DNA from: DASULK01 sp036381835
GTDB taxonomy: Bacteria; Actinomycetota; Actinomycetes; Mycobacteriales; Micromonosporaceae
DNA length: 40,653 nt
Reading direction: 5' to 3'
NCBI GenBank assembly: GCA_036381835.1
Contig: DASVCA010000048.1
Location: 1 to 40,653, forward strand
This document shows, piece after piece, positions 8,526 to 15,827 of this stretch. Position 1 is the stretch's first letter; each line of letters opens with the position of its first letter. A model generated the notes under the pieces. It saw nothing but the letters and a program-made list of their open reading frames with translations. It was not told the origin of the DNA and ran no database searches. Made by a program: the position numbers and the translations under genes.

Positions 8526-9200
8526 TCAAAGGATCCGGCGTGGCGTGCCTTTCGTCGGCAGGAAGACCGACCGAGCGAACGCGACCGCCTCGGTCAGGCT
8601 CTCCGCCACCGGATAGCCGCTACCGCGAAGCACGTCCGGATGGGTGAGACCGCCGGCGTACAGCACGCAACTGGCTCCCACCGCGGCGGCGGCGTGCGCG
8701 TCGTCGACCGAGTCGCCGATCAGCACCGCGGACTCCCCGACCACGCCGAGCTCATCCAGGTGGCGCACCAGATACTCGGCCTTGCGGTCACCTCCCACGT
8801 CAGTGCGGAGACCGTCGACCCTGACGAAGAGATCGGCCAGCCCGAACGTCTGAACGGTCGGCACCAGTTCGTCGTGGAACCACATCGACAGCAGAGACTG
8901 GGTGCCCGACCAGGTCCGGATCGCGTGCATCGCATCGGTCGCCAGCCCGCACCCGGTCAGGCCCTTGCGATAGGCGTCGTGGAAGACCCGGTCCAACCGA
9001 CGGAACTCGTCCTCGTCAACGGCCCGGCCGAGGACCTCCGAGTAGTAGTCGATGATCGGTCGACGAAACCGACGGCGGTGCTCCTCGGCGCTCACCACCG
9101 GGCCGTTCACGCTGGCGAACGCGGCGTTGGTCGCGGTTACGACGAGATCGAGATCATCGAGCAGAGTGCCGTTCCAGTCCCACACCAGATGCATATTCAT
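8526..9200 (-). CDS. HAD-superfamily hydrolase (phosphoglycolate phosphatase-like)
   Basis: A 224-residue HAD-fold protein. Motif I is HLVWDWNGTLLDD near residue 4: the nucleophile Asp is present, but the second acidic residue of DxDGT is Asn. Motif III Lys is in GGDRKAEYL, and motif IV is VLIGDSVDDAHAAAAVG. The cap region (about residues 15-90) is helical, as in subfamily IA phosphatases. The Asn may change the general acid/base step, so substrate and activity are uncertain. It follows the glutaredoxin-like gene by about 20 nt and may be co-transcribed with it. Confidence 0.82.
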   Translation of the reverse strand: MNMHLVWDWNGTLLDDLDLVVTATNAAFASVNGPVVSAEEHRRRFRRPIIDYYSEVLGRAVDEDEFRRLDRVFHDAYRKGLTGCGLATDAMHAIRTWSGTQSLLSMWFHDELVPTVQTFGLADLFVRVDGLRTDVGGDRKAEYLVRHLDELGVVGESAVLIGDSVDDAHAAAAVGASCVLYAGGLTHPDVLRGSGYPVAESLTEAVAFARSVFLPTKGTPRRIL

Positions 9201-9220
9201 CTAACCTACGGCACCCGAGG

Positions 9221-9469
9221 TCAGCCAGCCCGACCCAGGTCGCGCAGCAACCGCTCCTCCTCGACGCGCCAGTAACCGTGTTCCTTGCCGTCGAGCAGGA
9301 TCACCGGCAGCCGGTCCCCGTACTCCCGCTCCAGCTCCATATCGCCGGTCACATCCCATTCGACCCACCGGTCCCCGGTGACGGCGACCACCCGATCCAG
9401 CGCTTCCCGGGCCACCTCGCAGAGATGACACCCAGGGCGAGTGATCAGGACCAACCGCGGCTCGGTCAC
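9221..9469 (-). CDS. Glutaredoxin-like thiol-disulfide protein
   Basis: An 82-residue thioredoxin-fold protein of the DUF836/glutaredoxin-2-like type. PRLVLITRPGCHLCEVARE contains the redox CxxC (CHLC) near residue 13, and DRLPVILLDGKEHGYWRVEEERL contains the conserved cis-Pro region. Start GTG 9469 puts the first beta strand right at the N-terminus; a longer reading from 9526 adds 19 residues without recognisable structure. The physiological partner is unknown. In a mycothiol-using organism it may work with mycothiol, but nothing in the sequence proves that. Confidence 0.78.
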   Translation of the reverse strand: MTEPRLVLITRPGCHLCEVAREALDRVVAVTGDRWVEWDVTGDMELEREYGDRLPVILLDGKEHGYWRVEEERLLRDLGRAG

Positions 9470-9782
9470 ATCCAACTCCGATCGACGACTGACCGCACGG
9501 ACCGAGGTTAACCGGCCAGCCGGCACGCGCGATTTCCCGGTCTACGAAATTCTCCGCCTCTCTGTAGCGAAACCGGCACGGGCGGCTGAACTTCGCCCTA
9601 TCATCGCGAAAGTCGACCGCTTCCGATTTGCACCGGGTCGACACCCCTCTGCCCGAGGAGGCCGCAGTGCCCGTTACCGCACCGCATCAGCACCTCAGGG
9701 GTGTGTGTCCGACAAGCTCCCGCCGTACCGGTACCGGCCGTACCGCCCGAGCGAATCCCGCCGTCGGATTGGAGGCCGGCTA
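9470..9782. other. 313-bp divergent intergenic region upstream of the BldN-like gene
   Basis: This region separates the glutaredoxin-like gene (minus) from the sigma factor gene (plus). It holds the candidate leader ORF at 9667-9783 and a GAGGAG Shine-Dalgarno at 9655-9660. CTATCAT near 9598-9604 resembles a -10 element, but no convincing -35 accompanies it. Confidence 0.5.
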
Positions 9783-9783
9783 A
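9667..9783 (+). CDS. Candidate 38-aa leader peptide coupled to the sigma factor gene
   Basis: A short reading frame beginning at GTG 9667, 6 nt after a GAGGAG ribosome-binding site (9655-9660). It starts MPVTAPHQHLRGVCPTSS and is rich in Arg, Thr and Ala. Its TAA stop (9781-9783) shares one base with the ATG of the sigma factor gene (TAATG). The arrangement is typical of translational coupling or an upstream regulatory ORF. I recognise no family, and chance cannot be excluded for an ORF this short. Confidence 0.4.
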   Translation: MPVTAPHQHLRGVCPTSSRRTGTGRTARANPAVGLEAG

Positions 9784-10721
9784 TGACCAGCTACGCGTTC
9801 GATCCACACGTCCACGCTGCCCGAATCGCCCTCACCGCGGGCCTGGCGCAGCTACGGCACTCGCTGACCGCCCTGCGGAACGGGCCCGAGCGCACGGACG
9901 ACCGCGGCCGCCGGCGGCGCTTGGTCCCGCCGCAGCTGCTACGGCGGACCGCAGGCGGGGGAAACCTGGCCGCACCGGCCCGCCCGGTACAGCCGCCCAC
10001 CCCGCGCGCGGCGGGCGGCGCGACACACGGTGCCGGCGACACGGTCGTGATCTCGCTCGGCACCGCCGACACCGTCGTCCTACCCGCGGTCTCCGGCGAC
10101 CAGGCCGCCGGCGGATCCGGCTCCACCGGCACCGCTGACCGACCCGATCCGTCGGATCCGGCGAGCGAGGTGTGGTCGCTCGTTCAGCGGGCTCAGGCCG
10201 GCGACGCCGAGGCGTTCGGTCAGATCTACGACCGGTACGTCGACACCGTCTTCCGCTTCATCTACTTCCGGGTCGGCAACCGGCAGCTGGCCGAGGACCT
10301 CACCGCGGACACGTTCCTGCGGGCGCTTCGCCGGATCGGCAGCTTCACCTGGCAGGGACGCGACATCGGGGCCTGGCTCGTGACGATCGCCCGGAACCTC
10401 GTCGCGGACCACTTCAAGTCGGGCCGGTATCGGCTCGAGGTCACTACCGGGGACGTGCTGGAGGCGGACCGCGAAGACCGGGGACCGGAAGGCAGCCCGG
10501 AGGCCGCGGTGGTCGAGCACATCACGAACGTGACCCTGCTGGCCGCGGTGAAGAAGCTCAACCCGGAGCAGCAGGAGTGCATCGTCCTCCGGTTCCTGCA
10601 CGGATTCTCAGTGGCCGAAACCGCCAAGGCGATGGGTAAGAACGAAGGAGCGATCAAGGCTCTGCAGTACCGGGCCGTCCGGAGCCTGGCCCGGTTGCTC
10701 CCGAAAGGTTTTCCGGCGTGA
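9783..10721 (+). CDS. bldN: ECF RNA polymerase sigma factor, BldN family
   Basis: A 312-residue sigma factor. Residues 116-200 contain region 2 (AFGQIYDRYVDTVFRFIYFR, then LAEDLTADTFLRAL and WLVTIARNLVADHFK). Residues 240-310 are region 4 (LNPEQQECIVLRFLHGFSV, then MGKNEGAIKALQYRAVRSL). The first 115 or so residues are an extension absent from ordinary ECF sigmas, reminiscent of the pro-sequence of Streptomyces BldN, which is removed proteolytically. BldN controls aerial mycelium and spore-coat genes in Streptomyces. Here the assignment rests on region 2/4 similarity, the extension and the following membrane protein gene. ATG 9783 is supported by GGAGG at 9771-9775. An in-frame GTG at 9703 is possible but lacks a good ribosome site. 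Confidence 0.8.
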   Translation: MTSYAFDPHVHAARIALTAGLAQLRHSLTALRNGPERTDDRGRRRRLVPPQLLRRTAGGGNLAAPARPVQPPTPRAAGGATHGAGDTVVISLGTADTVVLPAVSGDQAAGGSGSTGTADRPDPSDPASEVWSLVQRAQAGDAEAFGQIYDRYVDTVFRFIYFRVGNRQLAEDLTADTFLRALRRIGSFTWQGRDIGAWLVTIARNLVADHFKSGRYRLEVTTGDVLEADREDRGPEGSPEAAVVEHITNVTLLAAVKKLNPEQQECIVLRFLHGFSVAETAKAMGKNEGAIKALQYRAVRSLARLLPKGFPA

Positions 10722-10737
10722 TGTCACATGACCGGCC

Positions 10738-10766
10738 CGTAACCAGTCGCATCGCCAAGCCGTTTA
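10738..10766 (+). promoter_or_regulatory. Candidate sigma-BldN-dependent promoter
   Basis: CGTAAC (10738-10743), a 17-bp spacer and CGTTTA (10761-10766) sit just behind the sigma factor stop codon and before its neighbour. As I recall it, the Streptomyces sigma-BldN promoter type (bldM p1) is CGTAAC...CGTTGA. If real, the sigma factor would drive its own probable anti-sigma gene. A second CGTAAC at 10801 has no -10 partner. Confidence 0.5.
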
Positions 10767-10917
10767 CCCGGGTACGACCGGCGGTGTGTCCGGGCCGCGT
10801 CGTAACGAACCGGCTGCCCAGCACCCTGGGCACACCGGTCCCCGCCAGAGCCGCCGGGACCCCGACCGGCGACGATACTGACCGCCGTACCGCGGCCAGC
10901 CGAGGGAGGTGCCCCCG

Positions 10918-11748
10918 ATGAGCACACCCGTTTTCTACCGCCGACGCGCCGAGCGCCTCGCCGAACTGCTCGACGGCGTCGACCACCGCCACCACGCGGT
11001 GGCCGACAAGCAGCTCGCGGATCTGGCAGCGTTGGGGCAACGGATCGCCACCATTCCTCCTCCGGGCGAGATCGACCCCGGATTCCGCACCGACCTGCGC
11101 GCCATGCTGATGGCTACCGCGGCACGGGAAGGGATCGGAGCCACCGCCAAGACAAGCGACGTGGACGGTCGACGCACCGTCGACCACTCGCCTCGCAGTC
11201 GCCGCGCCCGGGCCCGGACCATAGTCATCGCCGGCGTCGCGGCCGGTGCCATCACCGTCTCCGGGATCTCCGCCGCCAGCGAGAACTCGCTGCCGGGCGA
11301 TGCGCTCTACGGGATGAAGCGCACCACCGAGCGGGCGCAGCTGGCCCTCGCCAGCGGCGACGAGCGGGGCCAGCTTCACCTGGAGCTCGCCCGCACCCGG
11401 CTGTTCGAGGCACAGGCGTCACAACACGACCCGAAGACGGTGACCGCGTTGCTCGACGACATGGACACGCAGACTGAGGCTGCGACGAAGGTGCTCGGTA
11501 CGGCGGCCATGGAGCGCCGGGACACCCGCCCCCTCGATACGCTCGCCACCTTCGCCGCGGAACAACGCCGACAGCTGACCGCCCTGCGGGATGCTACGGA
11601 GGGCAGGGAGCGTGCCCGGGTCGCGACGTCGCTCTCGCTCGTTGACGCCGTCGGCAGACGGGTCGACGGCCTGCGGGCTGCCGTGGCGTGCGGTGCCGGA
11701 GCCGCTAAGGCCGACGCGCTGGGTCCGGTACCGGACCGGTGCGACTGA
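10918..11748 (+). CDS. DUF5667-like membrane protein, probable anti-sigma factor (RsbN-type)
   Basis: A 276-residue protein with one transmembrane segment, ARTIVIAGVAAGAITVSGIS, at about residues 100-120. The N-terminal part is probably cytoplasmic: FYRRRAERLAELLDGVD is followed by a basic stretch. The C-terminal part begins with ENSLPGDALYGMKRTTERAQLAL, characteristic of DUF5667 proteins, and continues as long helices. The N-terminal helices could clamp the sigma factor, as RsbN does in Streptomyces. That role is inferred from position and topology. ATG 10918 follows GAGGGAGG (10902-10909). Confidence 0.72.
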   Translation: MSTPVFYRRRAERLAELLDGVDHRHHAVADKQLADLAALGQRIATIPPPGEIDPGFRTDLRAMLMATAAREGIGATAKTSDVDGRRTVDHSPRSRRARARTIVIAGVAAGAITVSGISAASENSLPGDALYGMKRTTERAQLALASGDERGQLHLELARTRLFEAQASQHDPKTVTALLDDMDTQTEAATKVLGTAAMERRDTRPLDTLATFAAEQRRQLTALRDATEGRERARVATSLSLVDAVGRRVDGLRAAVACGAGAAKADALGPVPDRCD

Positions 11749-11760
11749 GGCGGCCGACGA

Positions 11761-12627
11761 TCAACGCGTGAACGGTCCGGGCCGGCGCGCCAACAGCCGG
11801 TGCAGAGTCTGCTGAATGACCTCACGCACCTGGTCGGCCAGGTTGAGCACCACTATCGGGTCGTCTGCCCGGTCGGTGAGGTGCGCGGTGGGAATGGGCG
11901 GACAGAACTCGATCAGCCACTTGCTGGGCAACGGCACCGCCCCGAGCGGGCCGAGCCACGGGAAGGCGGGGGTCACCGGAAAGTACGGCAGCCTGAGCAG
12001 CCGGGCCAGCGGGGTGATGTCGGCCAGCATCGGATAGATCTCCTCCGCGCCGACGATCGCCACCGGGACGATGGGGGCACCGGCTGTCAGAGCCGCGGAA
12101 ACGAAGCCGCCCCGGCCGAATCGTTGCAGCTTGTAGCGGTCCCGGTAGCGTTTCCCGACGCCCTTGAAGCCCTCCGGGAACACACCGACCAGTTCCCCAC
12201 CGCGCAACAACCGTTCCGTGTCCGCCTGGCAGGCCAGCGTTCCCCCGGATTTGCGCGCCAACTCGGAGATCACCGGGAGCCGGAAGACCAGGTCTGCGCC
12301 GAGCAGCCGCAGGTGGCGGTGCGCCGGATGGTGGTCGTGCAGGATCGCAGCGAGCACCACGGCGTCCACTGCGATGGTGCCGGAATGGTTCGCGACGACC
12401 AGGCCGGCGCCGTCGAGTGGCAGGTTCTCGACCCCGAACACCTCGGCGCGGAACCAGTTGCGGTAGAGCGCTCGCAGCGCCGGGTAGAAGACGTGCTCGG
12501 TCAGTTCCCGATCGAATCCGAACTCGTCGATCTCATACTGTCCGGTCAGCCGGCGGCGCAGGAAGGCCAGCCCGGCGGCCACCCGCTGGTCCCAGACGTC
12601 GCCGTCGCCGCCGTCGGGTTGGCTCAT
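11761..12627 (-). CDS. 1-acyl-sn-glycerol-3-phosphate acyltransferase-like protein (PlsC family)
   Basis: A 288-residue acyltransferase. The catalytic block is VVANHSGTIAVDAVVLAA, a variant of the HX4D motif (NHSGTIAVD; His and Asp are present). Motif III is VGVFPEGFKGVGKRYRDRYKLQRF, and PIVPVAIVGAEEIYP follows. The family transfers acyl groups to lysophospholipids at the inner membrane face. It starts within the stop of the upstream epimerase gene (4-nt overlap), so the two are coupled. It converges with the DUF5667-like gene across only 12 nt. Confidence 0.85.
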   Translation of the reverse strand: MSQPDGGDGDVWDQRVAAGLAFLRRRLTGQYEIDEFGFDRELTEHVFYPALRALYRNWFRAEVFGVENLPLDGAGLVVANHSGTIAVDAVVLAAILHDHHPAHRHLRLLGADLVFRLPVISELARKSGGTLACQADTERLLRGGELVGVFPEGFKGVGKRYRDRYKLQRFGRGGFVSAALTAGAPIVPVAIVGAEEIYPMLADITPLARLLRLPYFPVTPAFPWLGPLGAVPLPSKWLIEFCPPIPTAHLTDRADDPIVVLNLADQVREVIQQTLHRLLARRPGPFTR

Positions 12628-13697
12628 GACGGCTCCCGCAGTGTCGCGCGAAGGCGACGGATGCCAGCGAGGATCACCTGCTCGGCAACCGCCAGCTGAA
12701 AACCGTTGATCACCTCGCCGTCGGCATGCGCACGAACGAAGTCGTCGAAGGCCTCGGCGGTGCTGCGCGGGACGAAGCCGAACTCCTTGGCGAGCTTCGT
12801 GACATCCACCACCCGGCCGTGTACGAGCAGGTCGACCTGATCCAGGCCGTACCGGGTGACGCTGAGCGGTCCGGCGAGCTCCGCAGCCGCGGACAGCGCC
12901 GGTTCCACGATCGGCGCCGGGATCCGACCGGCCCGGCGGACCGCCTGGGACAAGGTGAGCACGCCGGGGCCGGCGACGTTGAACGTACCGTCGTGATCCT
13001 CGGTGACCGCCCGGTGCAGCACTTCCAGTGCGTCATCGACGTGCAGAAATTGCAGCCGCGGGTCGCGGCCGAAGACGGTGGGAATCACCGGCTGGGCGAG
13101 ATAACGAGTCAGCGTGGTGTCCGCGGTCGCCCCGATCAGCGGCGCGAGTCGCAGTACCGTGACGACCGCATCGGGCCGGCGGCGACGAAATCCGCGAACG
13201 TAGCCCTCGATATCGAGGACGTCCCGGGCGAACCCGCCTCGGGGTGTCTCGCGTGGCTCGGTGTCCTCGGTGAAGACGGCCGGGTCGCGGAACGACGCGC
13301 CATATGCGGCCGTCGACGACCGGACCACCAACTTCCGTAGCCCGGCCACCCGCTGCCCGGCCGCGAGCACCTGCATGGTGCCGACGATGTTCTGCTCTTT
13401 CATCCCCGCCCGGCCGCCCCGATGGGGGTCGGGGGTGGTGGCGATCGCCAAGTGGACCAATACCTGCGGGTCGATGTCGGCGATGGCGTCGAGCATGGCC
13501 CCGGGTTCGGCGCGAACCAGCTCCACCGATTCCAGCAGCGCGGCTAGCTCGGGAGGCGGGTCGAACGAATCGAGCCCGACGACCCGACCGAATCGCGGAT
13601 CGACGGCGAGGCGACTCGCCACATGGGCACCGAGGTATCGGCTCGCTCCGGTCACGAGGACCGACAGGGGAGCATTCGGTTGCCGTTCGGCGCTCAT
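12624..13697 (-). CDS. NAD-dependent epimerase/dehydratase (extended SDR)
   Basis: A 357-residue extended short-chain dehydrogenase. The nucleotide site reads VLVTGASRYLGAHVASRLA near residue 13, a slightly altered TGxxGxxG. The usual active-site YxxxK is not obvious: the region after VVRSSTAAYGASFRDPAVF contains a Tyr, but I see no canonical Lys four residues later. FLHVDDALEVL and TFNVAGPGVLTLSQAV are typical of the family. The substrate is unknown. Coupling to the acyltransferase hints at a lipid or cell-envelope role. Confidence 0.8.
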   Translation of the reverse strand: MSAERQPNAPLSVLVTGASRYLGAHVASRLAVDPRFGRVVGLDSFDPPPELAALLESVELVRAEPGAMLDAIADIDPQVLVHLAIATTPDPHRGGRAGMKEQNIVGTMQVLAAGQRVAGLRKLVVRSSTAAYGASFRDPAVFTEDTEPRETPRGGFARDVLDIEGYVRGFRRRRPDAVVTVLRLAPLIGATADTTLTRYLAQPVIPTVFGRDPRLQFLHVDDALEVLHRAVTEDHDGTFNVAGPGVLTLSQAVRRAGRIPAPIVEPALSAAAELAGPLSVTRYGLDQVDLLVHGRVVDVTKLAKEFGFVPRSTAEAFDDFVRAHADGEVINGFQLAVAEQVILAGIRRLRATLREPS

Positions 13698-13757
13698 CCC
13701 ACACCGCCTCGGGGCACCCGCGCCTGCCTCCGGTCCGGGCCGTGGGCCCGGATGTGG

Positions 13758-13859
13758 TTACTTGCCGAGGCGACGGCGCTGAATACGGGTCTTACGCAGC
13801 AGCTTACGGTGCTTCTTCTTGGCCATACGCTTGCGGCGCTTCTTGACCACGGAGCCCAT
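13758..13859 (-). CDS. 30S ribosomal protein bS22 (AURKAIP1/COX24 domain)
   Basis: A 33-residue, extremely basic peptide: MGSVVKKRRKRMAKKKHRK followed by LLRKTRIQRRRLGK. This matches the AURKAIP1/COX24 domain peptide identified as ribosomal protein bS22 in mycobacterial ribosomes. It has no hydrophobic segment. It is upstream of the epimerase-acyltransferase pair on the same strand, about 60 nt away, an arrangement also seen next to bldN in other actinomycetes as far as I recall. Confidence 0.9.
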   Translation of the reverse strand: MGSVVKKRRKRMAKKKHRKLLRKTRIQRRRLGK

Positions 13860-14228
13860 ACGACAGCCCTTTCCGGAAACGTGCGGTTCGGACCGACAGC
13901 CGCCACGGGGCACTGCCGACGTCCGAGTTTGACGGCGGACCGGACCCGGACGCCCGGTAGGGCGCATGGTGGTGGGGTCACGGCCACATTCCAGCCTAAC
14001 CGCCGCCACACCACCAACCGAATCCACCCCTGCCACCGAATCGACCGCCCGGGCGTGGCGATTCACCCATGGGCACCGACCGATCTCGTTCCGGCACGTG
14101 CCGGCGCTGCCCGGCGATACGCGGCCAGGCCGCATGTGACCGTATTGTTACCAGTACGGTAGCGGGGGCCCGGTGGCCGGTGCGACGTCTTGTCCGGACC
14201 GATCATGTATGCGGGATCGGTGCCACCG
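13860..14228. other. 369-bp intergenic region upstream of bS22
   Basis: No coding frame here looks real. The region should hold the bS22 promoter. CCGTA (14140-14144) and TACGG (14155-14159) form a short inverted repeat around TTGTTACCAG. Nothing else stands out. Confidence 0.4.
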
Positions 14229-15149
14229 TTACCGCCTCGACCGCAGGGCGCGGGCGAAGAACATCAGGTTGGCGGGGCGTTCGGCCAGGCGACGCATGAG
14301 GTACCCGTACCAGTCCGTGCCGTACGGCACATACACCCGGACGGTGTAACCCTCGCGGACGAGTCGAATCTGCTCCTCCGGGCGGACCCCGTAGAGCATC
14401 TGGAACTCGAACTCCTGCGGCGAACGGCCGAGCCACCGCGCGCGCTCCGCCGCGATCGCGATCAGCCGTGGATCATGGGTGGCGATCATCGGGTAGCCCG
14501 GCGCGGACATCAGGATGTTCAGGCAGCGGACATAGGACTTGGCGACGTCGATCGCCGCCTGGTACGCGACCGATTCCGGTTCCCGGTAGGCACCCTTGCA
14601 CAGTCGGATCCGCGAGCCGTCGGTCGCCAACTCCCGGCAGTCCGCCTCGGTGCGCCGCAGGTAGGCCTGCAGCACACCGCCCGTGGTCGGGAAATCCTGC
14701 CGGAGCCGACCGAGGATCTCCAACGTCGCGTCGGTGGTGGTGTGGTCCTCCATGTCGAGGGTGACGGTGGTGCCGGCTTCCGCCGCCGCAGCGCAGATGG
14801 CCCGCGCGTGCCGATAGGCGAGTTCCTCGTCGAAGCGGTGCCCGAGCGCGGAAAGCTTGACGCTGACCTCGGCAGCCGGGGTGTGCCCAGCGGAGGAGAG
14901 CGCGGCGAGCAAGGCGAGGTACTCGTCCCGCACCGCCTCCGCCTGTGCGGCGGTCAGGGTGTCTTCGCCGAGATAGTCGATCGTCACAGCGAGGCCCTGC
15001 GCGAGGAGTTCCCGGGTTGCCCGCAGCGCATCCTCGATTCCGGATCCGGCGACGAAGCGACGCACGATGGCTCGGGTGATCGGGGCGGTCTCGACCATGT
15101 GCTCCACCCGAGAGGAGCGGGACGCGGCGAGGATTACCGAACGGAGCAT
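14229..15149 (-). CDS. Proline dehydrogenase
   Basis: A 306-residue monofunctional FAD enzyme oxidising proline to pyrroline-5-carboxylate. VSVKLSALGHRFD, TLDMEDHTTTDATLEIL, LQAYLRRTEADCREL, RLCKGAYREPESVAYQ and IATHDPRLIAIA are the conserved barrel motifs, and EFQMLYGVRPEEQIRL is the C-terminal FAD region. No P5C dehydrogenase gene is visible next to it. The ATG at 15149 is preceded by TACGCT with a 6-nt gap, indicating a leaderless transcript. It diverges from a CGNR-type regulator, an obvious candidate to control it. Confidence 0.93.
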   Translation of the reverse strand: MLRSVILAASRSSRVEHMVETAPITRAIVRRFVAGSGIEDALRATRELLAQGLAVTIDYLGEDTLTAAQAEAVRDEYLALLAALSSAGHTPAAEVSVKLSALGHRFDEELAYRHARAICAAAAEAGTTVTLDMEDHTTTDATLEILGRLRQDFPTTGGVLQAYLRRTEADCRELATDGSRIRLCKGAYREPESVAYQAAIDVAKSYVRCLNILMSAPGYPMIATHDPRLIAIAAERARWLGRSPQEFEFQMLYGVRPEEQIRLVREGYTVRVYVPYGTDWYGYLMRRLAERPANLMFFARALRSRR

Positions 15150-15155
15150 GCATGG

Positions 15156-15161
15156 AGCGTA
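15156..15161 (-). promoter_or_regulatory. Candidate -10 element of the proline dehydrogenase gene
   Basis: TACGCT on the minus strand is separated by 6 nt from the ATG at 15149. The geometry fits a leaderless message. Confidence 0.45.
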
Positions 15162-15222
15162 ACCATCGCCGCATCAGCGAACGTCACGCCCGTCGGTGGC
15201 GAGCGACATCACCCACCGTGGT

Positions 15223-15236
15223 TTAACAGTCGTTAA
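15223..15236. promoter_or_regulatory. Inverted repeat in the proline dehydrogenase/CGNR divergent promoter region
   Basis: TTAAC (15223-15227), AGTC, then GTTAA (15232-15236) is a perfect, AT-rich palindrome in a GC-rich background. It lies between the two divergent starts, about 60 bp from one and 43 bp from the other. It is a candidate operator for the CGNR protein. Confidence 0.4.
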
Positions 15237-15266
15237 GGAGACGGGCGTCGGCCGGGTTCCGTCATC

Positions 15267-15272
15267 TACGGT
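15267..15272 (+). promoter_or_regulatory. Candidate -10 element of the CGNR regulator gene
   Basis: TACGGT is followed by 6 nt and the GTG at 15279. This supports the GTG start and a leaderless transcript. Confidence 0.45.
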
Positions 15273-15278
15273 TGGGCT

Positions 15279-15827
15279 GTGAACTTTGATGTCTACGCCC
15301 GGATTGCGGTCGACCTCGTCAACGCCCGACTGGACAACCTCGACGACTTGCGGGCCCTGTTCAGCGGTGACCTGGCGCAGATGAGCGACGAGGTCGCAGA
15401 CCGCGACCTGACCACTGTCCGCCGAGCCCGACAGCGACTGCGCGAGGTCTTCGAGTACGGCGCGTCGGGGCGGGACGCGGACGCGGTCACCGAACTCAAC
15501 GCACTGCTCGAAGCGTTCCCCGTGCAGCCCCGGATCAGCGGGCACGACGCCAGCGACTGGCACATGCACGTCACCGGCCGAGAGGCGTCGGCGAGCGCGG
15601 AGTACCTGGCCCGCGCGGTCTGGGGGCTCGCCGTGTGGCTGTGCGAGTACGGGAGCGCACGGTTCGGGGTCTGCGCCGACAACCGCTGCGGCAACGTCTA
15701 CCTGGACACCTCGTCCAACTGCTGCCGGCGGTTCTGCTCGGAACGCTGCGCCACCCGCTCCCATGTGGCGGCGCATCGCGCGCGCAAGCGGGCGGTCGAG
15801 CAGGAACAGCTCAGCCGCGTGAGCTAG
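15279..15827 (+). CDS. CGNR zinc-finger transcriptional regulator
   Basis: A 182-residue protein of the stress-induced transcription regulator/CGNR family. The N-terminal 130 residues are an alpha-helical ABATE-like ligand domain (FDVYARIAVDLVNARLDN). Residues 130-170 form the CGNR zinc finger: RFGVCADNRCGNVYLDTSS, then NCCRRFCSERCATRSHVAAHR, with four Cys ligands and the family motif. The C-terminus is basic. It diverges from proline dehydrogenase with 129 bp between starts, so regulation of that gene or of itself is plausible. Its end overlaps the convergent isomerase-like gene by 17 nt. Confidence 0.88.
   Translation: MNFDVYARIAVDLVNARLDNLDDLRALFSGDLAQMSDEVADRDLTTVRRARQRLREVFEYGASGRDADAVTELNALLEAFPVQPRISGHDASDWHMHVTGREASASAEYLARAVWGLAVWLCEYGSARFGVCADNRCGNVYLDTSSNCCRRFCSERCATRSHVAAHRARKRAVEQEQLSRVS

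Noticed and set aside
9690..9712. CACCTCAGGGGTG-like short palindrome as a BldD box in front of bldN
   Set aside because: It lacks the conserved spacing and bases of the BldD consensus as I know it and falls inside the candidate leader ORF.
14140..14159. CCGTA...TACGG inverted repeat upstream of bS22
   Set aside because: The arms are only 5 bp and there is no linked regulator. It was kept as a remark and not as an operator.
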